64,000 bases of DNA, taken from Methylobacterium cerastii (GTDB taxonomy: Bacteria > Pseudomonadota > Alphaproteobacteria > Rhizobiales > Beijerinckiaceae). Shown here one piece after another: positions 1 through 8,848 of the stretch. The notes below the pieces were generated by a model that was given only the letters and a program-made list of their open reading frames with translations, searched no databases and was not told the origin of the DNA. The stretch spans positions 1-64,000 of the forward strand of contig NZ_BPQG01000046.1 of the NCBI RefSeq assembly GCF_022179125.1, in the 5' to 3' direction. The stretch's first letter is position 1. Each line of letters begins with the position of its first letter. The position numbers were made by a program, and so were the translations under genes.

Positions 1-1
1 C

Positions 2-97
2 GCCCCCTTCACCGAAGTCTCGAAGGTCGTCAGCGTCTTCTCCACCGTCGCAGGACCCGTCGCCTCCGCTGCATCCGTCTACGCCTACGCACGGTAG
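2..97 (+). CDS. C-terminal end of an unidentified protein (partial)
   Basis: The frame opening at base 2 reads 31 codons to a TAG at 95-97. The peptide is rich in Val, Ser and Ala and ends in VYAYAR, with codon use (GTC, GCC, TCC) like the genes around it. The gene begins outside the window, so its family cannot be told. A short frame open by chance remains possible. It lies about 100 bp before the next gene on the same strand. Confidence 0.4.
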   Translation, partial: APFTEVSKVVSVFSTVAGPVASAASVYAYAR

Positions 98-197
98 ACG
101 ACACCGCGGCTTGCCGGATCGACGGTTTTCCCGGAAACAGGCGGCCGTCCGGGGCGCGGCGCAGCGTTTCGTGCGCCGCCTGCCGGGAGGGGCGTTG

Positions 198-1364
198 ATG
201 CCGAGAAGGGGCCTGATGACGATCGGACGCGCTTTCCGGTTCGGCCCGAACCTGCCCGGCCCCTGCTTCCGCGGTGTCAGCGCCGCCGCACTTCTGTTCG
301 CGATGTTGGCGGTGGGACCGGCCGCGGCCGACGTCGTGGTCGGCGTGGCGGTGCCGCGTTCGGGGGCCTACGTCTCCGTCGGCGAGCAGGTGCTGCGCGG
401 GGTCGAGGCTGCGGCCCGCGACGCCAACGCCAAGGGCGGCCTCGACGGTCAGACCATTCACCTCGACGTCCAGGACGACGCCTGCGACTCGAACACCGCG
501 ACCGCCGTCGCCAACCATTTCGTGCGCTCGGACGTCGGCCTCGTGGTCGGCCACGTCTGCTCGAACGCGTCGCTCGCGGCGTCCGAGGTCTACAGCCAGA
601 ACGGCGTCACGATGATCACCGCGGCCTCGGTCTCGGCCAAGCTGACCGATCGCGGCCTGCCGACGATCTTCCGCGTCTGTGGGCGCGACGACGACCAGGC
701 GCGCCTCTCGGCGATCGTGCTGGCCGAGCGGTTCCGCGACCGCAAGATCGCCCTCCTCCAGGACTTGACGCCTGCGGCGCGCGCGCTCGCCAACGCGACC
801 AAGGACAACCTCAACCGGATCGGGATCAACGAGACGCTGCTGTCCGCCTTCTCACCGAGCGACGCCGACGACGCGGCTCTCGCCGACCGGCTGAAGGCCG
901 CCGGCATCGAGGTCGCCTATTACGGCGGCGACGCCGTCGAGATGGGCCGTCTGGTTCGGATTTCGGCCGAGCGCGGCTTCCGGCCGCAATGGTTCGGCAC
1001 CTCCGCCATCGCCACGCCGGACTTCGCCAAGATCGCTGGCGGGGCCAGCAACGGCGTGCTGATGACCTTCTACCTCGATCCAAGCCGCCAGCCGGCGGCG
1101 GCCGAGGTGGTCAAGGCGTTCAAGGCGGAGGGCGGCGAGCCGACGGGCTCGACGATCTACGGCTACGCCGCGCTCCAGGCTCTGGTGGCCGCCGGCAACT
1201 TTGCCCGGACGCAGGACCCGAGGCGCATCGCCGCGACGCTGCATGCCGAGCGCTTCGACCTCGTGCTCGGCACGGTCGGCTTCGACGGCAAGGGCGACGT
1301 CACCGCCCAGGGCTACGTGCTCTACGTCTGGAAGGACGGCGTCTTCACCCCGGCGCCGAAGTAG
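198..1364 (+). CDS. ABC transporter substrate-binding protein, branched-chain amino acid type
   Basis: This is a periplasmic solute-binding protein of the LivJ/LivK-like family (type I fold), 388 aa from the chosen start. An N-terminal signal peptide ends near GPAAAD. The mature protein opens with VGVAVPRSGAYVSVGEQ and continues with GVEAAARDANAKGG, the usual pattern of this family. The ATG at 198 follows a GGGAGG box at 185-190; an ATG at 216 is an alternative, and the upstream ATG at 111 has no good ribosome site. No permease or ATPase gene lies beside it, so it is an orphan binding protein. The ligand cannot be told from sequence: amino acids, amides and aromatic acids are all possible in this family. 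Confidence 0.85.
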   Translation: MPRRGLMTIGRAFRFGPNLPGPCFRGVSAAALLFAMLAVGPAAADVVVGVAVPRSGAYVSVGEQVLRGVEAAARDANAKGGLDGQTIHLDVQDDACDSNTATAVANHFVRSDVGLVVGHVCSNASLAASEVYSQNGVTMITAASVSAKLTDRGLPTIFRVCGRDDDQARLSAIVLAERFRDRKIALLQDLTPAARALANATKDNLNRIGINETLLSAFSPSDADDAALADRLKAAGIEVAYYGGDAVEMGRLVRISAERGFRPQWFGTSAIATPDFAKIAGGASNGVLMTFYLDPSRQPAAAEVVKAFKAEGGEPTGSTIYGYAALQALVAAGNFARTQDPRRIAATLHAERFDLVLGTVGFDGKGDVTAQGYVLYVWKDGVFTPAPK

Positions 1365-1373
1365 CCGATCGGC

Positions 1374-1946
1374 TCAGGCGGCCTCGGCCGCGTCGACCTC
1401 GGCTCCACGGCCGAGGCCGCGGAGGAGGTCGGCGAGGTGCGGGCGCACACCGAGCTGGAGCTTGTGTAGGCGCCGCACCGCCTCGTTCAGCGTTCCCTGG
1501 CGGTCGAGCATCCGGTCGGCGAAGCCGATCATCCGCGCGTTCGGCCAGGCCGGCTCGCGGATCGCGTGCAGGCGCCGCACGAGGGTTTCCGCCTCAACGG
1601 TCGGCTCCGCGTCGCTCATCAGGATCAGCAGCGCCGCGGTCGAGCGCGACAGGCCGTAATGGCAGTGGACGAGGAGATGCGCGGCGGGCCCCGCCTCGCG
1701 GTCGCGCCCGAAGGCCAGGATCTCAGCCACGTGGTCGGGCTCCGGCGGGACGAGGCCGTCGCCCGGGCCGAGGCAATCGTGGAAATAGAGGGTCGTGCGT
1801 CGGTGCGCCCCGTAGGCGGCGAAGCCCGCCGGCTCCGGCGTGCCCGGATCGAGCAGCGACAGCACGCGGTCGACGCCGCTCGCGCCGTGGCGGGCGAGCT
1901 CTTCGAGGCCGCAGACCGTGTGGAGGGTGATGGAAGCCGGTGTCAC
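1374..1946 (-). CDS. Protein tyrosine phosphatase-like protein
   Basis: This is a 190-aa cytosolic protein with the phosphatase P-loop HCHYGLSRST, which gives catalytic Cys95 and Arg101 in the C-x5-R motif shared by tyrosine and dual-specificity phosphatases. An Asp near residue 57 (YFHDC) could be the general acid. It is convergent with the upstream binding-protein gene, with 9 bp between the stop codons, and divergent from the TRAP binding protein. The substrate is unknown. Proteins of this type are common in Hyphomicrobiales and are usually annotated only as PTP-family. Confidence 0.8.
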   Translation of the reverse strand: MTPASITLHTVCGLEELARHGASGVDRVLSLLDPGTPEPAGFAAYGAHRRTTLYFHDCLGPGDGLVPPEPDHVAEILAFGRDREAGPAAHLLVHCHYGLSRSTAALLILMSDAEPTVEAETLVRRLHAIREPAWPNARMIGFADRMLDRQGTLNEAVRRLHKLQLGVRPHLADLLRGLGRGAEVDAAEAA

Positions 1947-2043
1947 GATGGCACCGCCCTACCACGCGCTGCCCGCGGTTTCGAGACCAGCGCCGGACGT
2001 GTTAGGGCCGCGGGACCGCGACCGATGCCTTGAGGGAGGTGCC

Positions 2044-3141
2044 ATGACGACCGTGAAGCGACGTGCGCTCCTCACCGCGGGGCTCGGTGCCGCGCTGTCG
2101 GCGCCTGCGCTCGCCGCCGCGCCGGCGCAGAACGGGTCGGAGGTCCGGTGGCGGTTGGCCTCCGCCTTCCCGAAGAACCTCGACATCCTGTTCGGGGCGT
2201 CCGAGGCCCTCGCCCGCATCGTCGGCGAGGCGACAGACGGGCGCTTCGCGATCCAGGTCACGGGCCCGGGCGAGCCGGTGACGGCCGACGGGCTGCTCGA
2301 CGCCGTGGCGGCCGGGACGGTCGAGATGGGCCACGGGCCGGCGACCGTCGCGCCCGGCAAGGACCCGACCCTCGCGCTCGCGACTGCCCTCCCTTTCGGT
2401 CTGAACGCCCGTGGCCAGAACGCGTGGTGGCTCGCCGGCGGCGCCAACGACCTGTTCGCGGAGCTGTTCGCCAAGAACGGGCTCGCCAGCCTGCCCGGCG
2501 GCAACACCGGCGCCCAGATGGGCGGCTGGTTCCGGCGCGAGATCAAGACGGCGGCCGACCTCCAGGGGCTGAAGGTCCGCATCGGCGGCCTCGGCGCGCA
2601 GGTGCTGGCCAAGCTCGGCGCGGTGCCGCAGGCGGTCTCCGGCTCTGAGATCGCCGCCGCGCTCGAGGCCAAGCGCCTCGACGCCGCCGAGTGGATCGGC
2701 CCCTACGACGACGAGCGCCTCGGCCTTCAGAAGGCGGCGCCGATCTACCATTATCCCGGCTTCTGGGAGGGCGGCGCGATGCTGCACTTCTGGCTCAACG
2801 CCGAGACGTGGAAGGCCCTGCCCAAGCCCTATCGCGCGATCCTGCAGGCGGCGGCGGCCGAGGTCGCCGCCGACGTCCAGGCGAAGTACGACGCCCGCAA
2901 CCCCGGCGCCCTCCGCCGGCTGGTGGCGACGGGCGCGCAGCTGCGCCCGTTCCCGCAGGATGTGATGGAGGCGGCGCTGAAGGCGGCCAACGACGTCTAC
3001 GCCGAAATCGCCGCCAAGAACCCCGATTTCCGCCGGATCCACGAGGCGATGAAGACTTTCCGCAACGAGGAATACCTCTGGTTCCAGGTGGCGGAGTACA
3101 CCTACGACAATTTCATGATCCGGGCGCGTGCGCGCGGATAA
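2044..3141 (+). CDS. TRAP transporter substrate-binding protein (DctP family)
   Basis: This is a 365-aa periplasmic receptor of a tripartite ATP-independent transporter. The N-terminus has a twin-arginine-like signal (KRRALLTAG) followed by an Ala-rich stretch. The mature part has family patterns: WRLASAFPKNLDILFGA at the start, DLQGLKVRIGG in the middle, and EWIGPYDDERLGL, which recalls DctP members that bind 2-oxo acids. The ATG at 2044 follows GAGGGAGGT at 2032-2040. No DctQ or DctM membrane gene lies nearby, so the partner must be elsewhere, or the protein has a separate role. The nearest neighbours are a phosphatase and a signalling kinase. Confidence 0.85.
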   Translation: MTTVKRRALLTAGLGAALSAPALAAAPAQNGSEVRWRLASAFPKNLDILFGASEALARIVGEATDGRFAIQVTGPGEPVTADGLLDAVAAGTVEMGHGPATVAPGKDPTLALATALPFGLNARGQNAWWLAGGANDLFAELFAKNGLASLPGGNTGAQMGGWFRREIKTAADLQGLKVRIGGLGAQVLAKLGAVPQAVSGSEIAAALEAKRLDAAEWIGPYDDERLGLQKAAPIYHYPGFWEGGAMLHFWLNAETWKALPKPYRAILQAAAAEVAADVQAKYDARNPGALRRLVATGAQLRPFPQDVMEAALKAANDVYAEIAAKNPDFRRIHEAMKTFRNEEYLWFQVAEYTYDNFMIRARARG

Positions 3142-3234
3142 GGCCGGTGCCGCCGTCCCTGGTTTCGTGGCAGGGTCGCGGTTCTCCGATGCCCGTTCGC
3201 GACAGGGCCGAAGTGGTCGCGGGAACAGCACGCG

Positions 3235-6200
3235 ATGATGCCCGATGACGATGCGGTCCAAAGCTCCGGTCAGCGCTCGGGCCAAGGCTCCGGGGACGAG
3301 GCCGTCGACGACGCGCAGGAGCGGCCCGAACGCTTCCTGATCGTCGGCGTCGGCGCGTCGGCCGGCGGGATCGAGGCGCTGGAAGGCTTCTTCCGCGGCA
3401 TGCCGTCGATGCCGGGTCTCGGGATCGTCATCGTCACGCATCTCAGCCCCTGGCGCGAGAGCGTGCTGCACGAGATCGTCTCGCGCTTCACCGACATGCC
3501 GGTTGAGGTCGCGAGCGACGGCGTCGCGGTCGCGGAGAACCACGTCTACGTCCTGCCGGCCGACGCCGTCGTCGGCATCCGTGACGGGCTCCTCGTCCTG
3601 CGCCACCAGAGCGCCGAGCACCGCGAGCGTCACCCGGTCGACATCTTCCTCAGCGCGCTCGCCGCCGACCAGGGCGAGTATGCCGGCGGGGCCATCCTGT
3701 CGGGGGGCGACTCCGACGGCACGCTCGGCATCAAGGCGATCAAGGAGCACGGCGGCGTCACGTTGGCCCAGATTGCCAATGGCGACGGGCCGCAGCACCC
3801 GAGCATGCCCTCCAGCGCGATCGCGACCGGGTACGTCGATTTCGGCGTGCCCTCGCACGAGATGGGCGCGAAGCTCGTCGCCTACCGGGCGAGCCTGTCG
3901 ATGACCGACACGATCCTGGCCGGCAACGAGGCCGGCCCGTCGCCCGACGAGCTGCGCGGGGAGATCTACGCGATCCTGCGCGCCCAAGTCGGGCACGACT
4001 TCGGCGGCTACAAGACCAAGACCTTCCTGCGCCGCGTCCAGCGCCGGATGCAGATCCTGCAGGTCGAGGTCGTCGCCACCTATGTCGAGCGGCTGCGTCG
4101 CGACCCGGTCGAGGTCTCGGCCCTGTTCCGCGACCTCCTGATCAACGTGACCACGTTCTTCCGCGACGCCGAGGCGTTCGCCATGCTCAGCGAACGCGTC
4201 ATCCCGAAACTCTTCGAGGGGCGCGGCGCCGACCAGACCGTCCGGGTCTGGGTGCCGGGCTGCGCCACCGGCGAAGAGGTGTTCTCGCTGGCGATCCTGA
4301 TGATCGAGCACATGGAGACGCTGACCGCGGCCTGCCGGGTACAGATCTTCGCCACCGACATCGACGAGCACGCCCTCGGCGTCGCGCGCGCCGGCCGCTA
4401 TCCGGAGCAGCTGCTCGACGGCGTCTCGCCCGAGCGCCGGCGCCGCTTTTTCCTGCAGGACGGGGCGAGCTTCGTGCTGGCCAAGACCGTGCGCGACCTG
4501 TGCATCTTCTCGCCCCACAGCGTCATCCGCGATCCGCCCTTCTCGCGGCTCGACATGGTCTCGTGCCGGAACCTGCTGATCTATTTCGGGCTCAGCATCC
4601 AGAACCAGGTGCTGCCGACCTTCCACTACGCGCTGAGGCCCGGCGGCTTCCTGTTCCTCGGCATGTCGGAGAACCTGAGCCAGTTCGCCGACCTGTTTGC
4701 GCCGATCGACAAGAAGCACCGCATCTTCCGCAGCCGCGCCGACAACGCGACCGAGCCCCGCGTCCCCCTCGCTCTCAGCGGATTGCGCGCGATGTCCCAT
4801 GGCAGAGACCTGAGACCGCGCCAGGGCGGCAACAGCTCCCTGGCGCTCCGCCATTCGGTCGAGATGCAGGTCCTGGAGCGGTTCACGCCGCCGCACGTCG
4901 CGGTGAACCGCCAGGGCGACGTGGTCTACTACTCGAACCGCACCGGCAAATATCTCGAGGCGGCGGCGGGACTTCCCACCCGTCAACTGCTGACGATGGC
5001 GCGCAAGGGGTTGAGGCTCGAGCTCCGGGCCGCGTTCCGCGAGTCTGTCGACACCAACGCCCAGGTGGTGCGCGAGGGGCTCGTCGTCGAAGGCGACGAC
5101 GGCCGCGTCCAGATCGTCACCGTGACCATCGAACCCCTCGTCGCCCAGCGATCCGAGGAGCCGCTGTTCCTCGTGCTGTTCAGCGACGAAGGGCCCTCGA
5201 TCAGCCGCGAGGCGGCGCAAAAGCGCTCGGTCTCCGCCCACGACGAGGTCGCGCTCCAGCTCGAGCGGGAGCTGCGCGAGACCCGCGAGCGGCTGCAATC
5301 GCTGATCGAGGAGTACGAGACCGCGCTGGAGGAGCTGAAATCGTCCAACGAGGAACTCGTGTCGGTCAACGAGGAGCTGCAATCCACTAACGAGGAGCTG
5401 GAGGCCTCGAAGGAGGAGCTGCAATCGGTCAACGAGGAACTCTACACCGTCAACGCCGAGCTGAACGGCAAGGTCGAGGCGCTGGATCGCGCCAACACCG
5501 ACCTGCACAACCTCTTCGCCAGCACCGACATCGCGACGGTGTTCCTCGACGCCAAGCTCGTGATCCGCAGCTACACTCCCGCGGTCACCGAGATCTTCAA
5601 CATCCTGCCGAGCGACCGCGGACGCCCGATCACCGACTTCGCCGGGCGGCTGACCCTGCCGAACCTGGCCGAGGACGTCGCCGCGATCATGCAGGGCAGC
5701 GACACGATCGAGCGGCAGATCGACCGGACGAAGGATTCCGCGCGCTTCCTCGTGCGGCTCGCGCCCTACCGAAACGGCGAGAACCGGATCGAGGGCGTCG
5801 TCGTCAGCTTCATGGACGTCACCGTGCTCGCCCGCGCCGAGATGAGCCAGCGCGTGCTGGTGGCGGAGTTGCAGCACCGGACCCGCAACCTCCTGGCCGT
5901 GGTCCAGTCGATCGCCCGGCAGACCCTGGGAACGGGGTCGGCGGTCGAGGCCTACTCTGAGCGGCTGAAGGCGCTCGGCCGGGTGCAGGGCCTGTTCGGC
6001 CGCTCCGACAGCGGCGCGGTCGACTTCGCCGAGCTGGTGCGGCTCGAGCTGCGCGCCCACGGAACCGAGGAGGGCAGCCGGATCACCATCGACGGGCCGG
6101 AGGTCGCCCTCGGCTTCGAGCACGTCCAGACCTTCGCCCTCGCGCTGCACGAGCTCGCGACCAACGCGATCAAGCACGGTGCCCTCGCACAGGCCGGCGC

Positions 6201-6420
6201 CCGCCTCGCCATCGCCTGGTCCCTGGAGGCGAACCCGGCCAGCGGCCGGCTGCTCGTGCTCGATTGGACCGAGAGCGGGGTCGCCATGCCGCCGGAGCCC
6301 GAGCGGCGCGGTTTCGGGCGCGACCTGATCGAGAAGGCGCTGAGCTACAGCCTGCGCGCTCAGGCATGGTTCGAGCTCGGGGCCGACGGCGTCCACTGCC
6401 GGATCGAGATGCCTCTATGA
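3235..6420 (+). CDS. CheB-CheR-PAS-HWE histidine kinase fusion
   Basis: This is a 1061-aa multidomain signalling protein. A CheB methylesterase domain (about 33-215) carries the catalytic-type Ser42 (GVGASAGG), a His in VTHLSPW and an Asp in SGGDSDGT. CheR follows: an N-terminal helical part (about 240-290) and a SAM-binding domain (VPGCATGEE, FATDIDEHALG; about 300-500). A PAS-like segment, a long coiled coil (about 665-765, with repeats of NEEL and KEEL) and a second PAS domain lead to an HWE kinase with phosphoacceptor His881 (QHRTRN) and N-box Asn977 (ELATNAIKHG). There are no membrane segments, so it is cytosolic. A Crp-type regulator, another HWE kinase and a response regulator follow. 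The sensed signal is unknown. The tandem ATG at 3235 is the only good start. Confidence 0.9.
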   Translation: MMPDDDAVQSSGQRSGQGSGDEAVDDAQERPERFLIVGVGASAGGIEALEGFFRGMPSMPGLGIVIVTHLSPWRESVLHEIVSRFTDMPVEVASDGVAVAENHVYVLPADAVVGIRDGLLVLRHQSAEHRERHPVDIFLSALAADQGEYAGGAILSGGDSDGTLGIKAIKEHGGVTLAQIANGDGPQHPSMPSSAIATGYVDFGVPSHEMGAKLVAYRASLSMTDTILAGNEAGPSPDELRGEIYAILRAQVGHDFGGYKTKTFLRRVQRRMQILQVEVVATYVERLRRDPVEVSALFRDLLINVTTFFRDAEAFAMLSERVIPKLFEGRGADQTVRVWVPGCATGEEVFSLAILMIEHMETLTAACRVQIFATDIDEHALGVARAGRYPEQLLDGVSPERRRRFFLQDGASFVLAKTVRDLCIFSPHSVIRDPPFSRLDMVSCRNLLIYFGLSIQNQVLPTFHYALRPGGFLFLGMSENLSQFADLFAPIDKKHRIFRSRADNATEPRVPLALSGLRAMSHGRDLRPRQGGNSSLALRHSVEMQVLERFTPPHVAVNRQGDVVYYSNRTGKYLEAAAGLPTRQLLTMARKGLRLELRAAFRESVDTNAQVVREGLVVEGDDGRVQIVTVTIEPLVAQRSEEPLFLVLFSDEGPSISREAAQKRSVSAHDEVALQLERELRETRERLQSLIEEYETALEELKSSNEELVSVNEELQSTNEELEASKEELQSVNEELYTVNAELNGKVEALDRANTDLHNLFASTDIATVFLDAKLVIRSYTPAVTEIFNILPSDRGRPITDFAGRLTLPNLAEDVAAIMQGSDTIERQIDRTKDSARFLVRLAPYRNGENRIEGVVVSFMDVTVLARAEMSQRVLVAELQHRTRNLLAVVQSIARQTLGTGSAVEAYSERLKALGRVQGLFGRSDSGAVDFAELVRLELRAHGTEEGSRITIDGPEVALGFEHVQTFALALHELATNAIKHGALAQAGARLAIAWSLEANPASGRLLVLDWTESGVAMPPEPERRGFGRDLIEKALSYSLRAQAWFELGADGVHCRIEMPL

Positions 6421-6520
6421 GTCGTGACCTCGGGCGGCTACACCTTCAGACGGCAATTGGCGCCGACCGCCGGGACGTCTCGGTCCTCAAGCATGGTTCG
6501 GCGCTCAGGTTCGAGACGGC

Positions 6521-7258
6521 ATGAACAACCCCTTCATCCGGAAACTGGAGAACTTCACCCGTTTCTCCCAGGCGGAGCGCAAGGCGCTCGAGGACGCGAC
6601 CGGGCAGAACGTGCGCCGCCTCGGCTCGCGCGAGGACATCGTCAACGAGGGCGACGAACCGCGCGCCGTCAATCTCGTCCTCGAAGGATGGGCCTGCCGC
6701 TACAAGCAGCTTCAGGACGGGCGCCGGCAGATCATCGCGTTCTTCCTGCCGGGCGACCTCTGCGACCCGCACATCTTCACACTGCGCCAGATGGACCACG
6801 CCGTCGCCTCGCTGACCCCGGTGACGCTGGCCCGGGTCACCCAGCCCACCATCGAGGGCCTGACGGAGAGCTCGACCCGCATCGCCGAGACGCTGTGGTG
6901 GGAGATGCTGCACAACGCGGCGGTCCAGCGCGAGTGGACGGTGAGCCTCGGCCAGCGCTCCGCCGTCGAGCGCCTCGCCCACCTGCTGTGCGAGCTGTAC
7001 ATGCGCCTGCGCGCGGTCGGCCTCACCGAGGGCACCGCCTACGACCTGCCGGTGACGCAGGCCGACCTCGCCGACACCCTCGGGCTGTCGAGCGTCCACG
7101 TGAACCGGACCATCCAGGAGCTGCGCGGCGCGGGCCAGATCACCTGGAAGGGCCGGCGCCTGACGATCCACGACCTGCCGGCGCTGATGGCGTTGGCCCT
7201 GTTCGACCCCAACTACCTCCACCTCGATCACGAGGGTGCGCATCTCGATGCGCAGTGA
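6521..7258 (+). CDS. Crp/Fnr family transcriptional regulator
   Basis: This 245-aa protein has an N-terminal cyclic-nucleotide-binding-like fold (VNEGDEPRAVNLVLEGWACRY, then FFLPGDLCD). A C-terminal winged helix follows, with recognition region TQADLADTLGLSSVHVNRTI near residues 180-205. The FNR iron-sulfur cysteines are absent, so oxygen sensing by a cluster is unlikely. It lies 100 bp after the CheB-CheR kinase and 78 bp before another kinase on the same strand, so it may be an output of this cluster. This Crp subgroup is abundant in Methylobacterium and Bradyrhizobium, usually next to two-component genes. The ligand is unknown. Confidence 0.88.
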   Translation: MNNPFIRKLENFTRFSQAERKALEDATGQNVRRLGSREDIVNEGDEPRAVNLVLEGWACRYKQLQDGRRQIIAFFLPGDLCDPHIFTLRQMDHAVASLTPVTLARVTQPTIEGLTESSTRIAETLWWEMLHNAAVQREWTVSLGQRSAVERLAHLLCELYMRLRAVGLTEGTAYDLPVTQADLADTLGLSSVHVNRTIQELRGAGQITWKGRRLTIHDLPALMALALFDPNYLHLDHEGAHLDAQ

Positions 7259-7336
7259 GATCCGTTTCGCGCCGGCCACTTTCGCGCGCCGCGCCGCCCG
7301 GCGTGGCGGCGATCCCTCCGTAGCGACGGCCGTCCG

Positions 7337-8074
7337 ATGAGCGACGAAGGCCGGATCGCCGCGCTCGAAGCCGAGAACGCGGCCCTGCGCCGACGCCTCG
7401 TCGCCGCCGGCCTCGACCTGGATGCGTCGGCGTCGGCGTCGCCCGAGGTGGACGCGGTGCTGCACCGGACGCGCAACACCCTGGCGATGGTCCGCGCGAT
7501 CATCCGCCGCTCGGCCGATGCGGATCGAAGCGCCGAGGATTGCATGATGCGCCTCGACGGCCGCCTCGGTGCGATCGCACGGGTGCAGAGCGCCGGCATC
7601 GCCGACCCGTCGGCCGGCCTCGACCTGCACTCGATCGTCGCCGATGCGCTGATGGCGTTGCTGGCCCGCGAGGGCGAGCGCGTCCACATCGTCGGGCCGA
7701 AGGTGCTGCTGGCCCCGCGTGTCGCCGAGGTGTTCGCGCTGGCCGCCCACGAGCTCGCCAGCAACGCGATGGAACACGGGGCGCTGACGGTCCCCGACGG
7801 CCGCATCGCCGTCACCTGGACTCTCGACTCGTGCGGGGATGCGCCGACCCTCTCGCTCGGCTGGACCGAGACCGGATTGCACGACTTGCCTGCCGAACCG
7901 GCGCCGCTCGGCTTCGGCACCGAGATGCTGACGCGCACCCTGCGCTACGAACTGGGCGCAGAGACCACCCTCGCCTACCGGCCGGACGGCCTGCGCTGCA
8001 CGATCCGCTTCGCGCTGGCGCCGCGGCTCGGACGCGTCGTCGAGGCTCCGGCGGAGGACGGGGGCGACGCCTAG
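7337..8074 (+). CDS. Cytosolic HWE-family histidine kinase
   Basis: This is a short 245-aa kinase with no sensor domain and no membrane segment. An N-terminal coiled coil (RIAALEAENAALRRRL) is followed by the dimerisation and phosphoacceptor helix with His43 (LHRTRNTLAMVR). The ATPase domain has the N-box ELASNAMEHGAL and a late GFGTEML motif, as in HWE kinases. It probably receives its signal through partners in this cluster; the divergently placed response regulator at 8368-8760 is a candidate target. The stop codon TAG at 8072-8074 lies inside the CTAG that begins a MITE-like element, so the end of the gene coincides with an insertion site. Confidence 0.85.
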   Translation: MSDEGRIAALEAENAALRRRLVAAGLDLDASASASPEVDAVLHRTRNTLAMVRAIIRRSADADRSAEDCMMRLDGRLGAIARVQSAGIADPSAGLDLHSIVADALMALLAREGERVHIVGPKVLLAPRVAEVFALAAHELASNAMEHGALTVPDGRIAVTWTLDSCGDAPTLSLGWTETGLHDLPAEPAPLGFGTEMLTRTLRYELGAETTLAYRPDGLRCTIRFALAPRLGRVVEAPAEDGGDA

Positions 8075-8250
8075 CAGGCTGCTGAAAAAGTCGGGCGAGG
8101 TAGAACAATCATCTCCGAATCACACCATTTGTTAGAGAATGGGGCGGTTCTCGCGTCTCGACGGTTCTCGATCGTGGGGGCTCGGCCCGCGAGTGCCTGC
8201 GGCAGGAGAACGTCTTTCTCCATCTCGGGACTTTTTCAGCAGCCTGCTAG
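8071..8250. mobile_element. MITE-like element with perfect 22-bp terminal inverted repeats
   Basis: Positions 8071-8092 and 8229-8250 are exact reverse complements (22 of 22), enclosing 136 bp with no gene. Each arm begins with CTAG and then CAGGCTGCTGAAAAAGTC. The palindromic CTAG at both outer ends fits a 4-bp target duplication, as made by some IS5-group transposases, so this looks like a non-autonomous derivative of an insertion sequence. No transposase is present in the window. The family assignment is an inference from the ends only. Confidence 0.7.
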
Positions 8251-8350
8251 AGCATTTTCGAGCGAGGTGGATGCCGGCTCGCGTGAAGGAAATGCAACCA
8301 CACCCGGCTCGAGCATCGTCCGTGATCCAGAGATCATGGACGATGCTCCA
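8251..8350. repeat. Intergenic repeat family A, copy 1 (double palindrome)
   Basis: The segment starts AGCATTTTCGAGCGAGG, reaches GGCTCGCGTGAAGGAAATGC and so folds on itself. A second strong palindrome at about 8312-8349 (arms GAGCATCGTCC and GGACGATGCTC) follows. The same layout recurs at 33165-33275. It abuts the MITE directly and ends just after the stop codon side of the response-regulator gene, where the second hairpin could act as its terminator. I recall very similar elements between genes in many Hyphomicrobiales. Confidence 0.75.
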
Positions 8351-8367
8351 GGCGCCGCCGACGGCGC

Positions 8368-8760
8368 TCAGGCCCCGAACAGGACGCGGGCGATCGTCCC
8401 CGGCTCGACCGGCTTCTTGCAATGGGCGACCGCAGCGTAGCGCGGCGGCACCATCGTCCGGTCGTAGCCGGTGGCGAAGACGAAGGGGACACCCCGCGCC
8501 GTCAGCGCGTCCGCCAGCGGGAAGACCATCTCGCCCTGCAGGTTGATGTCGAGCACGGCCCCGTCGAGGTCTGGCGCCTCGGCGAGCAACGCCAGCCCGT
8601 CGGCGACGGTCGCCGCCGGTCCCACCACTTCGGCGCCCTCCGCCTCGAAGCTGCGCGCCAGATCGGACACGATGAAGTAGTCGTCCTCCACGAGCAGGAC
8701 GCGGCGCTTGGCCAGCGGTGCCGTCGACGTGGCGTCGCCCATTCGGTCCATCGATCTCAA
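8368..8760 (-). CDS. Single-domain response regulator
   Basis: This 130-aa protein consists of one receiver domain and no output domain. The acidic pocket (VLLVEDDYF), phospho-acceptor Asp71 (VLDINL), conserved Thr (FATGYD) and Lys (HCKKPV) are all present. It can act as a phosphate sink, a relay or a protein-protein switch. It is convergent with the HWE kinase at 7337-8074 and separated from it by a MITE and a repeat. Met4 or Met7 are alternative starts. A link with the nearby kinases is an inference from position. Confidence 0.85.
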   Translation of the reverse strand: MRSMDRMGDATSTAPLAKRRVLLVEDDYFIVSDLARSFEAEGAEVVGPAATVADGLALLAEAPDLDGAVLDINLQGEMVFPLADALTARGVPFVFATGYDRTMVPPRYAAVAHCKKPVEPGTIARVLFGA

Positions 8761-8848
8761 GACGTTCCACGACCGCGCCCGTCGCGACGTTCATGGCATA
8801 GAATGCCAGGGAAAGCGGCCGCGGGCGAGCGGCGTGCGCGCAAGTCGC

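Noticed and set aside
2002-6396. Open frame of 1464 codons on the minus strand, antisense to the TRAP protein and CheB-CheR kinase genes
   Set aside because: High GC makes long open antisense frames common. Its product is an Arg/Leu/Gly-rich string without family patterns, while the plus-strand genes have complete domains.
8071-8250. Treating the inverted repeat as a simple terminator of the HWE kinase gene
   Set aside because: The arms are 136 bp apart, perfectly matched over 22 bp and end in CTAG. This fits a transposable element far better than a terminator.
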